DNA of 64,000 nucleotides. Source: Larkinella sp965227735 (GTDB taxonomy: Bacteria; Bacteroidota; Bacteroidia; Cytophagales; Spirosomataceae). A model generated the notes under the pieces. The model saw only the letters and a list, made by a program, of their open reading frames with translations. It ran no database searches and had not been told where the DNA came from. Positions 16,219-25,293 of this stretch are shown one piece after another (the stretch's first letter is position 1; the number at the start of each line of letters is the position of its first letter). A program made the translations under genes and the position numbers. The DNA lies in the NCBI RefSeq assembly GCF_965227735.1, contig NZ_OZ245776.1, positions 2,356,001 through 2,420,000 of the forward strand. The letters are read 5' to 3'.

Positions 16219-16266
16219 CGGTAACTTCTTACCGTTCTTGAGGCATCGATCGGTAATAACTTACCG
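16219..16266. repeat. Tandem hairpins CGGTAA-N4-TTACCG, two copies
   Basis: Copies at 16219-16234 (loop CTTC) and 16251-16266 (loop TAAC) have identical 6-bp arms, 32 bases apart or about three helix turns. A related TTACCGGGTAA lies at 16360-16370. The pattern fits operator sites for one dimeric protein. Confidence 0.65.
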
Positions 16267-16299
16267 TACCCTGACTTCGATCTGATCGAAGTCAGGGTA
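16267..16299. repeat. Perfect 16-bp palindrome with one central base
   Basis: TACCCTGACTTCGATC, T, GATCGAAGTCAGGGTA. The 33-base structure follows directly on the second CGGTAA hairpin. No poly-T follows, so it is not a standard terminator. Confidence 0.75.
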
Positions 16300-16373
16300 G
16301 TACCCCGCGCGTATCACACATGAGAATGAAAAAACTCAACATCTCAGAGCCTGATCTTTTTACCGGGTAAGAA

Positions 16374-16410
16374 ATGTTTTAATTGTACGCCTGGCGTACA
16401 ATTAAAACAT
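16374..16410. repeat. Perfect 18-bp palindrome with one central base
   Basis: ATGTTTTAATTGTACGCC, T, and its exact reverse complement. The outer half is AT-rich and the centre GC-rich. It is too symmetrical to be a terminator tail and could be a large operator or a cruciform-forming site. Confidence 0.75.
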
Positions 16411-16435
16411 AGGGGGTCAGAGATATTGACACCCT
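16411..16435. repeat. Imperfect 9-bp inverted repeat
   Basis: AGGGGGTCA (16411-16419) and TGACACCCT (16427-16435) pair with one mismatch. It directly follows the 18-bp palindrome. Confidence 0.55.
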
Positions 16436-16445
16436 ATAAGGTGGG

Positions 16446-16509
16446 ATTATTCCACATTAACAGCCAAAGGGTGTCCAGCGAACAGGCGCCCTTACGTCAG
16501 TGGAATAAT
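16446..16509. repeat. Nested stem: outer 10-bp arms, inner 9-bp stem
   Basis: ATTATTCCAC (16446-16455) pairs with GTGGAATAAT (16500-16509). Inside, the AAGGGTGTC segment can pair with GGCGCCCTT using two wobble pairs. The two-level stem is what a small structured RNA or a recombination site would show. Confidence 0.55.
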
Positions 16510-16579
16510 TTGCTATTGTATAAAATATTGTATCTACACTAAATCAGAACGTTACTGCTATTCATCAATTTCTCATGCA

Positions 16580-16620
16580 AAATGTCCCGAATTTGACGAT
16601 AAATGTCCCAAATCTGACAT
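16580..16620 (+). repeat. Tandem 21-bp direct repeat
   Basis: AAATGTCCCGAATTTGACGA at 16580 and AAATGTCCCAAATCTGACAT at 16601 differ at few positions and have a period of 21 bases, two helix turns. Such repeats occur as transposase- or repressor-binding sites. No transposase gene or matching inverted copy is seen in the window. Confidence 0.6.
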
Positions 16621-16879
16621 CGTGCGTGTGATCAAACAGGCAATTTTGCCGATACCTTTATTCGAAATGAAAGAGTAGTATCTTCTAATAAGCCCCTTAA
16701 TTATTATCCCTATATAAATGCCTTCCTTGAGTTGCCGTAGAGGGTATTTATTTGTTAGGAGACCAGTTATTTCAGGATAGATCTATCAGCCATACGCCTT
16801 ATAGACGAAATTGAACATAGTCTTGTACTTAACGCATTTTTACATATGATTTCCTAACAATTCTACCCCTTAATTTAGT

Positions 16880-17977
16880 ATGGATTTCAAGGACACTATT
16901 AAAGCAATAGGTGAGAGAATTGCTCGCCTAAAGGATTCTATTCAAACCGAAGAAGCGACCAAAACAGCGCTTATTCTTCCATTCTTAAATGCTTTGGGTT
17001 ATGACGTATTTGACCCACACGAAGTGTCTCCTGAATTCATTAGTGATATTGGTACCAAAAAAGGTGAGAAAGTGGATTACGCAATTATGCGTGACGGTCA
17101 CCCAATTATGTTGATAGAATGCAAGCATCACAATCAAAGTCTGACGCTGCACGACAACCAACTTCTTCGCTACTTCCATGTCACTAAAGCGCGTTTCGGA
17201 ATCTTGACGAACGGTGTGATTTACCGGTTCTACACGGATTTGATAGAACCGAATAAGATGGATCAGAAGCCATTTCTGGAAATCAACCTAACGGAAATGA
17301 AGGACGCTCAAGTGGAAGAGTTGAAGAAATTTCATAAGTCGTATTTCGATGTAGAATCCATATTAACCAACGCCAGTGAGTTGAAGTATATGGGCCAACT
17401 CAAGCCCCTGATCCTACAGGAAATGAACGATCCTTCGGACGCCCTGGTGCGATACATTGCCAAACAGGTTTACCCCGGTTTGCTCCACGCCAAGATGTTC
17501 GATTATTTCAAAGCACTGATCAAGAAAGGTTTTCAACAAATAATATCTGACCAGATCACCGACCGTCTGAAATCCGCCCTCACCAAAGAGGAAATGCTGG
17601 AAACGCCAGCGGCAGCCACTGCCAACGCATCCAACGAGCCGGTGGTAGAAGCAAAGAAAGACCCGACTATCGTAACAACTGCTGAAGAACTGGAAGGATT
17701 TTACATTGTCCGCGCTATACTCCGGGAAGGATTCGATGGTGAACGAATCGTTCACCGGGATGCGCAATCTTATTTTGCAATTCTTTTAGATGACAACAAC
17801 CGAAAACCAATATGCCGGTTGTACATGAACGGGCAGAAGAAGTCGATTGCCTTTTTAGATGAAGCAAGGAAAGAAGTGAAGTATGAAATCAAATCTTTGA
17901 ATGATATTTATAACTATCAGGAACAGTTGAAAAAGTCCCTTGAAATGATGCTGGCGGAAAGTAAGAAAAAAGAATAG
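16880..17977 (+). CDS. Stand-alone HsdR-N-like restriction endonuclease domain protein
   Basis: 365 residues. Residues 1 to 160 match the N-terminal nuclease domain of type I restriction subunits: Glu25 in TEEATK, Asp66 in KVDYAI, and Glu80-x-Lys82 in LIECKH form the PD-(D/E)xK centre. The C-terminal 110 residues form a separate beta-rich domain after a linker (about 235-255). There is no helicase motor and no specificity or methylation subunit nearby. Proteins of this layout are common in bacteria and phages; the biological role is unsettled. It is transcribed away from the palindromic region. Confidence 0.85.
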   Translation: MDFKDTIKAIGERIARLKDSIQTEEATKTALILPFLNALGYDVFDPHEVSPEFISDIGTKKGEKVDYAIMRDGHPIMLIECKHHNQSLTLHDNQLLRYFHVTKARFGILTNGVIYRFYTDLIEPNKMDQKPFLEINLTEMKDAQVEELKKFHKSYFDVESILTNASELKYMGQLKPLILQEMNDPSDALVRYIAKQVYPGLLHAKMFDYFKALIKKGFQQIISDQITDRLKSALTKEEMLETPAAATANASNEPVVEAKKDPTIVTTAEELEGFYIVRAILREGFDGERIVHRDAQSYFAILLDDNNRKPICRLYMNGQKKSIAFLDEARKEVKYEIKSLNDIYNYQEQLKKSLEMMLAESKKKE

Positions 17978-18058
17978 TGGTCTAATGATTGGACTAAAAT
18001 TGGTCAAAAGTTATCGTTGAAAGATTACCTGTTGCTTACCGTTGTTAAAAAAACGAAA

Positions 18059-18655
18059 ATGAAGCTATTATCTATACTCGCTTTACTACAGATCACCCTG
18101 GCTGTTTCGGCACAAAACAAGGTTGAAGGGATCGGACCTTTCAAGATCAATAAAACAACGGTCGCGCAACTTCCCCAGATTGCTCAGGATCTGGGCGTAA
18201 AGTTTGAAGAGGTGTTACCCGATACCGCCGAAGCGATCCAGAGCGGCAAGGTAGGGCAACGCGTTTCTGAGGGGTCATTCTGTTCAGATGCGAAGGTATA
18301 CACTGCCCGGTCTATTACTCTCGCTGGTGTTGACTTCAAAAACGTCTATCTGACTTTCTACAAGGGTAGCCTTATTAGCTTTCGTTCATTTGGCACCCCG
18401 GAAATAGAGCAGGCTTTAACCGAGAAGTACGGTTCAGGAAAAAGTAATGATGTGCCTGAAATATCCTCATGGTATAACAAATCGATCTATACCACGATCC
18501 ATTTATCGGAAGATCCAGCAAAAAGCGCAACTGATTATTTTTCGGTAAACGATGCTCAGCGTCCTTACGAAGCCAGCCAGTGCAATAAAAAGCAGTTCGA
18601 TAAAATCCGGGCCGCAATCGCAAAGAAGAACGGAAACCCATTGAAAGACCTATAG
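18059..18655 (+). CDS. Secreted protein of unknown function
   Basis: 198 residues from the ATG at 18059, which directly precedes a clear signal peptide (KLLSILALLQITLAVSAQ). The mature part has alternating strands and helices and two or three Cys. It ends in a Lys-rich tail. It follows the HsdR-like gene by 81 bases on the same strand and is followed by a terminator. Cargo of unknown role. Confidence 0.7.
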   Translation: MKLLSILALLQITLAVSAQNKVEGIGPFKINKTTVAQLPQIAQDLGVKFEEVLPDTAEAIQSGKVGQRVSEGSFCSDAKVYTARSITLAGVDFKNVYLTFYKGSLISFRSFGTPEIEQALTEKYGSGKSNDVPEISSWYNKSIYTTIHLSEDPAKSATDYFSVNDAQRPYEASQCNKKQFDKIRAAIAKKNGNPLKDL

Positions 18656-18672
18656 TCGGTAGTCTACCGACA
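18656..18672. repeat. Short palindrome after the secreted-protein gene
   Basis: GTCGGTAG, T, CTACCGAC: perfect 8-bp arms with one central base, the same style as the palindromes at 16267 and 16374. Confidence 0.45.
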
Positions 18673-18691
18673 GTAGTAATAAACCATAAAC

Positions 18692-18721
18692 GCTCTGGCT
18701 TTGCTTCGATGCAACCAGGGC
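18692..18721 (+). terminator. Rho-independent terminator, plus strand
   Basis: Stem GCTCTGG/CCAGGGC with an inner TTGC/GCAA pairing and a TTCGAT loop, followed by a T-rich tail (ATTTAGTATATTTTCC). It ends the rightward HsdR-like/secreted-protein unit and faces the leftward tail operon. Confidence 0.65.
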
Positions 18722-18782
18722 ATTTAGTATATTTTCCTTTCAAGTAAGACAACGAAAGAAAATTTTCCTGCTTACAAGGTCT

Positions 18783-19391
18783 TTACCCAACCGAAGCAGA
18801 TACTTGTTTCGTGGCAAAACCGATGAACGTGTTCGTGTTTTTGGCTTGCGTTTCGTTAAACTTTCCATCCTCTGCCGCTTTATCGTTCTCAGGTTGCGCA
18901 AATAAATGAGATGCCCTACCTAGCGTTACACTCTTCAATCCTCCGGAACGTTCATCAATCAGGTACTTGCGGCCGTCGATCACCGCACCACCCCAGAGGT
19001 AGGATAACGGGAACCGGGCGGCTGCGTCGGCAGGCTCGAAATAATCCGGGCTTCCGCCGTGGTAGCGTTGACTAATTGGTTTGGTATCATAGATCGGCAG
19101 CGCTTTTATATCCCGCTCGAAAATCTCATACCTGCCAATGATTTCTACGTCCTCAATGCCGATACAACTATCAATTTCCGAGAGGGTCCACGATGAGCCG
19201 TCAACGTAGTTTGCCGCCTGGTAGGTGTACGAACAAAGCGGATCGGATTCTTTGTCGTTGTTTCTCCAGTGTTCGGTTCGGCGATCCGTCTCGGCGAAGG
19301 TCCAGCGCGTCAGGTAGGCTACGAAGTGAACGCCATCGATCACCCGAACCTCTTTCGAGGGAGACAGGTATACTTTTACTTTGAAGTTCAT
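18783..19391 (-). CDS. Hypothetical phage protein, last gene of the tail operon
   Basis: About 202 residues from the ATG at 19391. The same frame stays open and protein-like up to about 19467, but without an ATG or GTG, so the true start may be an unusual codon further up. It is soluble and beta-rich with many Tyr and Trp, which fits a minor structural protein. Its place downstream of the tape measure gene suggests a tail role, by inference only. Confidence 0.55.
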   Translation of the reverse strand: MNFKVKVYLSPSKEVRVIDGVHFVAYLTRWTFAETDRRTEHWRNNDKESDPLCSYTYQAANYVDGSSWTLSEIDSCIGIEDVEIIGRYEIFERDIKALPIYDTKPISQRYHGGSPDYFEPADAAARFPLSYLWGGAVIDGRKYLIDERSGGLKSVTLGRASHLFAQPENDKAAEDGKFNETQAKNTNTFIGFATKQVSASVG

Positions 19392-19508
19392 ACTAAAATC
19401 CGTCTGGGTCAATTCTTTGTATTCAAATCCTTCACAGGTTAAACGATCTCCGGAAAAATGATATAGTACTGGCTTTTATAGATCGCGTCCCTACGGGCTT
19501 GCTTTTGA

Positions 19509-19916
19509 TTAATTCGTTCGGAACTCCGGCAGCGTCTTTACTTTCTCATCGACCAGTTTACCGGCGAAGTCTACCGCCTGTTTGTGTTGCGCCTGGGTGC
19601 TGGCGATGTGCTGCGACGCCTGATCGAGTAAAGCCTGTTGCTCCTGAATGATCGACCGTTGCAAAAAGTATTGTTCAGCAAGGAAAGTCGCCCGGTGGTC
19701 GGCGACGTAACGGATAACCTTGTTGTATAGATCGGGGTAGCCCGCTGCGGCTGCCGGGCCGGGCTGGCGTTTACGCATCGCTGCGGCTTCGCGGTCGAGG
19801 AACGTATCTATTGCGCTGCGGGCGTCCATCGTACCTACGTCCGGATGAATGCGAACAATCTTTCTAAGAAGTTTGAAACACCGGATTTTATTGAAATACA
19901 TTCCAATGGCAAGCAT
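19509..19916 (-). CDS. Hypothetical protein downstream of the tape measure gene
   Basis: 135 residues from the ATG at 19916 (other Mets at 19901 and 19829). The N-terminal 20 residues are basic and the rest helical, with a coiled-coil-like stretch rich in Gln, Ala and His. It lies between the tape measure and the next tail-operon gene. No family is recognised. Confidence 0.5.
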   Translation of the reverse strand: MLAIGMYFNKIRCFKLLRKIVRIHPDVGTMDARSAIDTFLDREAAAMRKRQPGPAAAAGYPDLYNKVIRYVADHRATFLAEQYFLQRSIIQEQQALLDQASQHIASTQAQHKQAVDFAGKLVDEKVKTLPEFRTN

Positions 19917-19978
19917 AGTGTTGTTTGGTTGTGGGGGTCACAAAACGTCACCCCCCTTTAGATTGCTTTGTTTTTTGG

Positions 19979-22900
19979 TTACCCGTTGCTCGGTCGGTGA
20001 AGGTGGCGATCCTGCCGAACCTGTACCGCGGATGACTCTTTTCTAATGTCGGTTACGGCCACGTACATCGGATTGGCACGTAGTGCTGCATCGACGCCCG
20101 CTGTTACCTGCCTTCCAATCATTGCCGCCAGTCGGGCCTCGTCAACACCTGGTGATGTCGAACTGGCGACCCCGCCCATGGCCATATTGTTTGTGTACTG
20201 CAACCCTACCAGTTTCGCATTCGGGACGCCGTAGCTCGGTGATGGTTTCGACGGAAAGGCCCGACCACCGCCTGCCTGGTTGATCATCGATAGGATCGGG
20301 CCGAACAACTCGACCGCCCTTGCCGTCATTACGGCTTCACCATTCGATAGCTTCGCGTTGATCCTGTCATCCTTCGGCCCGCCGGGACCTTTGACCAGCG
20401 GCCCGTTTACCTGCGCCTGGTATACGCCACCTTGCGCGAACTCTTGAGCCGAGATAAGGGCCTGTTGCGCCAGACCTGCCGCAACGATTAACGCCCCGGA
20501 AACGAAACCTAATACCCCGGTCTGGGCGAAGGCTTTGGTCGCACCAACGGCGGTATTGATCGCAGCTTCGGCGCGGGCAATGGCTTTACGCTTTTTAGCC
20601 CCCTCTTTGTCAATCTCCAGTCGTTTCTTTTCAAAGTCCTCTTCGATCTGCGCCCTAAGCTCCGAGTTGTTGCCCGCCGACTTTAGGGCCGCTTCTAACT
20701 GCGCATCAAAGGCTTTCGTTGCATTGATGGACTGAACCTGAAAAACGCTCGATAGTGTGCCGGTTAGCTGGCTGGCAGCATTCCCGGCGTCGTCAACCAT
20801 TTTATTGAAACGGGCCTGATCCAGATCGCGGAGGGCCTTATTTGCGACGCTCTCCGCGTTTGCAATCGCATCGAGGTTGTCTTTATGGATTTTCTTTTGT
20901 TTCTCTAATTCTTCTTTTATGATCTTGGTGCGCTCTTCGTACTCGGCCTTACTACCGGCGCGGGCGTTGTTGAGCCGGGTGTTAGCGCGGAGGATTTCAT
21001 CGTCACTCTCTTTTACCAGTCGCTCTTTCTCTAACTGCTGTTGGGCGGCTGCGTACCGGCTTTTGATTTCGGCAATCTGCTGTTGTGTTAGTTCGACGTT
21101 TTCAAGTTCAGCCTTTTGCTGCGCATCAAGTAATTCAGCGCGTAGGGTAAACTCTTCGGCGGAACCCTGACGAACGGCGTTGAGCCGGGCCTGAATCGCT
21201 ACCACATCATTCTGGGCGATCTTCGCTTTCAGGTTGTTATCGACTACCAGCTTCTGGGCCTTCTCGGCTGCGTCGATTTCCACCAGCCGGGCGGCTTGCT
21301 CTTTCGCGTCTTTGATCGTGGACACCGTAGCGAGTCGATCTTGTTGCGCCGATAGTGTGATCTGCTCTTTGAGTAGGTCGGCTTCCTCTTCGGTTCCTTT
21401 CCTGACCGCTGAAAGTTTGGCATTGATTCGGGACTGCTCAATCTTTAGGAAACGTTCGCTTTCGGCCAGTGCTGCGGCTATCCGGGCGTCGGCCAGATCC
21501 GCGTTCGCCTTCGCGGCGATCAGGTCGCGCTCCCGCTTGGTCTTCGCGTCTTTTTTATCCAGCTCGGCTTGTTTGGCAATGATTGCTTCCTGAATGGCAA
21601 TGGTGCCTTGTCCGAGTTGTTCGGCGGCTCGTTTGCGAAGTTCCAGGGCGGCAAGTTCAGCGGTGAGCACCGCCTTTGCCGCTTCGATAGCTTTGTCCTT
21701 TCCTTCCTGAATCAGACCGTTTCGGGTGTTCTGAAGCTCGGCCTGTTTCTCGATACTGGCTGTCTGGATTTCAGCGAGTGCCGCCTGGGCTTCGGCGATT
21801 TTCTGCGTATCCTCCAGACGGTTGCCGTTCAGGGCGGCTTCGGCCTTCGCGTTTTTGATGCGCCGTAGCTGCAAGGCCTCCTCCTGTTTGAGTACGGTGA
21901 TTTCCAGTGCTCCGGCTTTGGTCGCTGCGTTTATGCGCTCCTTGGTTGATTTGGTGGTATCATCCGCAATCATCTTGAGCCGGGCAACGATGGCGTTGGT
22001 TTTCGAGCGTTCTACGTTTAGCTTCTGTTCGGCGCGGGCGATGCTTTGTGTTTCTGCTTCGATGGCTTCCCCCTGCAATCGGACTTTGTTCAAATCCTCA
22101 GCGAGTTGTTTGGCTTTTTTGCTCGCATCCGTTACGCCGGTCGCCAGTTGAATTACACCGTTGGCCAGTCCGGTAAAACTACCGTCCTTGATCGCTTGCA
22201 GGATCACCCCGAACGATTTAATCCGGTTGGTAAGATTCTCCTCGATGAAGTCGCCGAACGCTTTGACCGCTTCGCCGGGCTTGTCCCAGGCAGTAACGAG
22301 CATTTGCCCGACGGCGGCAATCTTTTGCGTGAAGAAACTAACCACGGCGGAGACACCGGCCAGCTTCCGGCTGAGTAGATCCATCCCGGCCTGTGATTTG
22401 GTCAGAAAGGTAATCAGCGCACCGAAGGCCAGAATCAGAATCCCGATGCCGGTAGCGGCAATCGCCCCCTTCAGTCCGGTTAGGCCCAATTTTGCCGCTT
22501 CCAGCCCGGATTTTGCTTTTTGGAGTCCGCCGGTGATCCCCTCGATACTGAAACCAAACAGGCCCGTCACCTCTTCGGCTTTCTCGAACGCATCGGAGTA
22601 GTTGCCAACGTTCTCTTTGAAGTTACCGACGTTGCCGGATGCCTCTTTGACGGTATCCGACATCTCTTTGATCGACGCCTGCAGCACACCACCGACAGAA
22701 ATCTCCTTCCGCTCGGCGGCAGACAGGGCGTTCCACTGAACCGTCTCTTGGGCAATGGCCGCGCGGAGGGCATCAACACTACCCTCGGCGGATTTCTGAA
22801 TCTTGCTTTGGTTCTCAATTTGTTTGCTCGTTGCCGCTACCTCTTTGTTGGCAACTTTCAGGGAGCTAGAAAGCCCCTCGGAACTTCTGACGTATTCATC

Positions 22901-23044
22901 CTGGGTGAGTCTTCCGGCTTTCCAGTCAGCGTTTAGGTTGGTTTGTGCCGCCTTGAGTGCAAGAATCTCTTTTCGTAAGGCGATAACCTTTTCTTTGGCG
23001 TCGCCTTCGTCATACTCGGCCTTTAGTAATATGGTATCTGTCAT
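19979..23044 (-). CDS. Phage tail tape measure protein
   Basis: 1021 residues, the longest gene of the phage-like element. It is almost all helical with long Ala/Lys/Glu-rich coiled coils (about 10-130 and 320-800). Hydrophobic membrane-like segments lie near 195-220 (ATGIGILILAFGALITFL) and 880-910, and a Gly-rich C-terminal part follows. This layout is typical of tape measure proteins, which set tail length and enter the membrane during DNA ejection. Its presence implies a long-tailed phage ancestor. Confidence 0.85.
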   Translation of the reverse strand: MTDTILLKAEYDEGDAKEKVIALRKEILALKAAQTNLNADWKAGRLTQDEYVRSSEGLSSSLKVANKEVAATSKQIENQSKIQKSAEGSVDALRAAIAQETVQWNALSAAERKEISVGGVLQASIKEMSDTVKEASGNVGNFKENVGNYSDAFEKAEEVTGLFGFSIEGITGGLQKAKSGLEAAKLGLTGLKGAIAATGIGILILAFGALITFLTKSQAGMDLLSRKLAGVSAVVSFFTQKIAAVGQMLVTAWDKPGEAVKAFGDFIEENLTNRIKSFGVILQAIKDGSFTGLANGVIQLATGVTDASKKAKQLAEDLNKVRLQGEAIEAETQSIARAEQKLNVERSKTNAIVARLKMIADDTTKSTKERINAATKAGALEITVLKQEEALQLRRIKNAKAEAALNGNRLEDTQKIAEAQAALAEIQTASIEKQAELQNTRNGLIQEGKDKAIEAAKAVLTAELAALELRKRAAEQLGQGTIAIQEAIIAKQAELDKKDAKTKRERDLIAAKANADLADARIAAALAESERFLKIEQSRINAKLSAVRKGTEEEADLLKEQITLSAQQDRLATVSTIKDAKEQAARLVEIDAAEKAQKLVVDNNLKAKIAQNDVVAIQARLNAVRQGSAEEFTLRAELLDAQQKAELENVELTQQQIAEIKSRYAAAQQQLEKERLVKESDDEILRANTRLNNARAGSKAEYEERTKIIKEELEKQKKIHKDNLDAIANAESVANKALRDLDQARFNKMVDDAGNAASQLTGTLSSVFQVQSINATKAFDAQLEAALKSAGNNSELRAQIEEDFEKKRLEIDKEGAKKRKAIARAEAAINTAVGATKAFAQTGVLGFVSGALIVAAGLAQQALISAQEFAQGGVYQAQVNGPLVKGPGGPKDDRINAKLSNGEAVMTARAVELFGPILSMINQAGGGRAFPSKPSPSYGVPNAKLVGLQYTNNMAMGGVASSTSPGVDEARLAAMIGRQVTAGVDAALRANPMYVAVTDIRKESSAVQVRQDRHLHRPSNG

Positions 23045-23075
23045 CGTAGTTGTTGTTTATAAGTACTCTATTGAT

Positions 23076-25154
23076 TTAGTAGGCAATTAAAGTTACTTCG
23101 CTAGGTTGATTATCCCGAATATTCGGAATCTGACTTATGATAAAGTTTGATTGTGAGATTGAAAGCGAACCGACTTGAACACCCCGCAGGATTACCGGGC
23201 GCATCAACCCTTTTACGCCGTTTGTGTCGGGCGTTTGCAGGTCGGCAACATCGGCCGGCCGTAGGTAAAAGGTAGCGGTGAACGTCCGGGGTTTGTCGAG
23301 TATCAGTTTAAGCCCATCAAAGTATCGTTCGATCAGGCTCTGTTCGGTAAACTGACCAGATACGCGGTCAAACGTCAACGAGAAAGCATTTTCGTCCCGA
23401 ACAACGGGCTTTGGCCGAACGCTGAACCAACAGGCCATCAGAGCGCACGTACTGTCTACGGTCGTTCCTGGTTGCGTTCCGGCAATTCTGGTCGGCACAT
23501 TGAAACTGACGTTGGGTTGGATGAGGATCACCCGCGGTGTAGCCGCTTTCTTGGTAATCGTAACGACGCCCGCGCCCGATGTGGCCACCGTCCGGGTTTC
23601 GATCTTCACCGGATTGCCGTATCCTGCGATTTCCTGCGTACTCTGCATAGACGCCGAGAACGGTAGGGTAAATAGTGTTTCTTCGGCTTTCAATGCCGGA
23701 GCGTTGCAATTGATCACCCCGTCGCCGAATCCTTTGTCTACCGAGTCGGTAGGCTTCCACTTTAGGTAATTCCTCTGCGCGTAGGGCTCCACGGCGGGCA
23801 CCCAACTCGGCTCGGTGTCGGTGATGCGGTTACTCCAGTCGTCGGGGGTTAGTCGAACCGTGTTCTTGAGCATGACCAGGCGAACCGTACCGGTCATGTC
23901 GTCAACATCCCAGATGCCGGAGGTCAGGAAGGCGACCGTTGACAGGATGTCGAAACATTTCAGGTCGGGCAGGTTTCTCGCTACCGGCCAGGTATCGCCG
24001 TACTGTAAGGTTTTATCCGGCTCAAAGGACGCGAACGCGGTGGTAGAGGTGTTATACAGAATAACCTCCATGACGCCGAAAGTGGTACGCTTTTCGACTT
24101 TTCGCCGGATCTTCACCACGTCCTTTGCCTTTAGGTTCAGGCTGACACTGACCGACACTTTGTCATCTTTCGCCAGCGGGCCAATTGTATTGTACGGCCC
24201 GCCCTTGCTGAAATACCCCTGCGCTACTTCCGTGCCGTTCACCTCGACGATCAGCTTCACCTCGACGGCCCCGCTCGTTACTTTTGCCCGGAATTGCTGG
24301 AAGGCGTACACGGTTAGCCGCATGTTGCTGTCGGCGGTATAGGTGTAGGTCGTTGTATTGTAGTTATCCTGTTTGCCGTCTTCAAAGCCTTCCGAAAACC
24401 GGCTATCAACGTTGAAAGGAACAATCTGGTTGAGGCTGCGGAATTTCGTTAGTAACTCCAGTCCACCTACTTTCGTATCCGGCGCGTCTGTCATTGTTAC
24501 CCGGGCGTACCGGGCCTTTACCCAGTCGTCATCGACCGCTGTGGGTTTTTCCTCTACGAAGGGGAAAGCAATCGCGTTTAGTAGACCATCCTCCAACCAA
24601 TCACCCTCAGCCTGGTAGCCCGACTCGGAAAACATCTGTTCGAGTAGCAACTTTGCAGTGACCGCCGGGTACATTGTGTCAGATGGTACAACACCGTCTT
24701 CAATCGCTCCGTAGTCGATCAATGGGTATACGACACCATCAGGCACCGCGTTCATAACCTGTATCTTTGATAGATTCCAGTTGTGATTGAATCGGGATAA
24801 ATCCAGCGACCGAATAGACTTATCAGCGAGCTGGTCGAACAAATTGGTTTTGTTTTCGTCTAACTCTACCTGCCATCCGCCGTTAAATTTCTTGAGCCGG
24901 GCCACACCTGAAAATACGACTTCGCCCTGCCAGACCACGAACGCGGGTAGTAGCTGGTAAGGGTACGGCGTATCCGAATCAATTTGTTCAGCGAAATCCA
25001 ATAATGACCGGATGTTGAGTGAGTCGGGCAGCGCCATCGAGTTGCTGTAGCTGGATGGCAACGCCGACGGCTCGGTTAGGTTGTTCGCCTGGAGGGTAAG
25101 GGCAAGCTCGGCTTCGGCTACCCACTTATCTAACAAATACAGTCCGTCTTGCAT
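23076..25154 (-). CDS. Large tail-associated protein, 692 aa
   Basis: Beta-rich soluble protein. The N-terminal 150 residues (YQLLPAFVVWQGEVVFSG) look like the baseplate or distal-tail type domains of Bacteroidota prophages. A central beta-sandwich region (about 260-390) and a C-terminal domain follow. It lies between terminase and tape measure, with a 55-aa ORF in between. A distal tail or baseplate role is inferred from position and fold-like composition, not from a recognised motif. Confidence 0.6.
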   Translation of the reverse strand: MQDGLYLLDKWVAEAELALTLQANNLTEPSALPSSYSNSMALPDSLNIRSLLDFAEQIDSDTPYPYQLLPAFVVWQGEVVFSGVARLKKFNGGWQVELDENKTNLFDQLADKSIRSLDLSRFNHNWNLSKIQVMNAVPDGVVYPLIDYGAIEDGVVPSDTMYPAVTAKLLLEQMFSESGYQAEGDWLEDGLLNAIAFPFVEEKPTAVDDDWVKARYARVTMTDAPDTKVGGLELLTKFRSLNQIVPFNVDSRFSEGFEDGKQDNYNTTTYTYTADSNMRLTVYAFQQFRAKVTSGAVEVKLIVEVNGTEVAQGYFSKGGPYNTIGPLAKDDKVSVSVSLNLKAKDVVKIRRKVEKRTTFGVMEVILYNTSTTAFASFEPDKTLQYGDTWPVARNLPDLKCFDILSTVAFLTSGIWDVDDMTGTVRLVMLKNTVRLTPDDWSNRITDTEPSWVPAVEPYAQRNYLKWKPTDSVDKGFGDGVINCNAPALKAEETLFTLPFSASMQSTQEIAGYGNPVKIETRTVATSGAGVVTITKKAATPRVILIQPNVSFNVPTRIAGTQPGTTVDSTCALMACWFSVRPKPVVRDENAFSLTFDRVSGQFTEQSLIERYFDGLKLILDKPRTFTATFYLRPADVADLQTPDTNGVKGLMRPVILRGVQVGSLSISQSNFIISQIPNIRDNQPSEVTLIAY

Positions 25155-25293
25155 CGTTGTTGTTGTTGTTTACGGTGTGGTCGTCGCTGCCGGTTTTTGT
25201 AGACGCTACGGGCTTCGGACATTGAACGGGTGTTAGTTCGACTCTACCCGTTAAAAGGTCACAGGGGCGACATTTCGTTGCTTTGCTGGTCAT
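25126..25293 (-). CDS. Small Cys-containing protein, 55 aa
   Basis: The ATG at 25293 overlaps the terminase stop as ATGA, and the stop lies 29 bases inside the next gene. The N terminus has C-x2-C followed by a third Cys about 16 residues on, then a Thr/Asn-rich tail. The coupling on both sides argues for a real gene. It sits exactly where portal and capsid genes would normally be. Confidence 0.55.
   Translation of the reverse strand: MTSKATKCRPCDLLTGRVELTPVQCPKPVASTKTGSDDHTVNNNNNDARRTVFVR

Larger units (their letters stand above)
16140..16879. promoter_or_regulatory. 740-bp non-coding region packed with palindromes
   Basis: No convincing gene is seen on either strand. The left two thirds hold at least seven inverted repeats, listed separately, within about 300 bases. 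The right third holds a tandem 21-bp repeat and then nothing recognisable up to the start at 16880. It separates the leftward RHH/antirepressor operon from the rightward HsdR-like gene, so it could be the lysogeny control region, a replication origin or a structured RNA locus. Confidence 0.6.
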
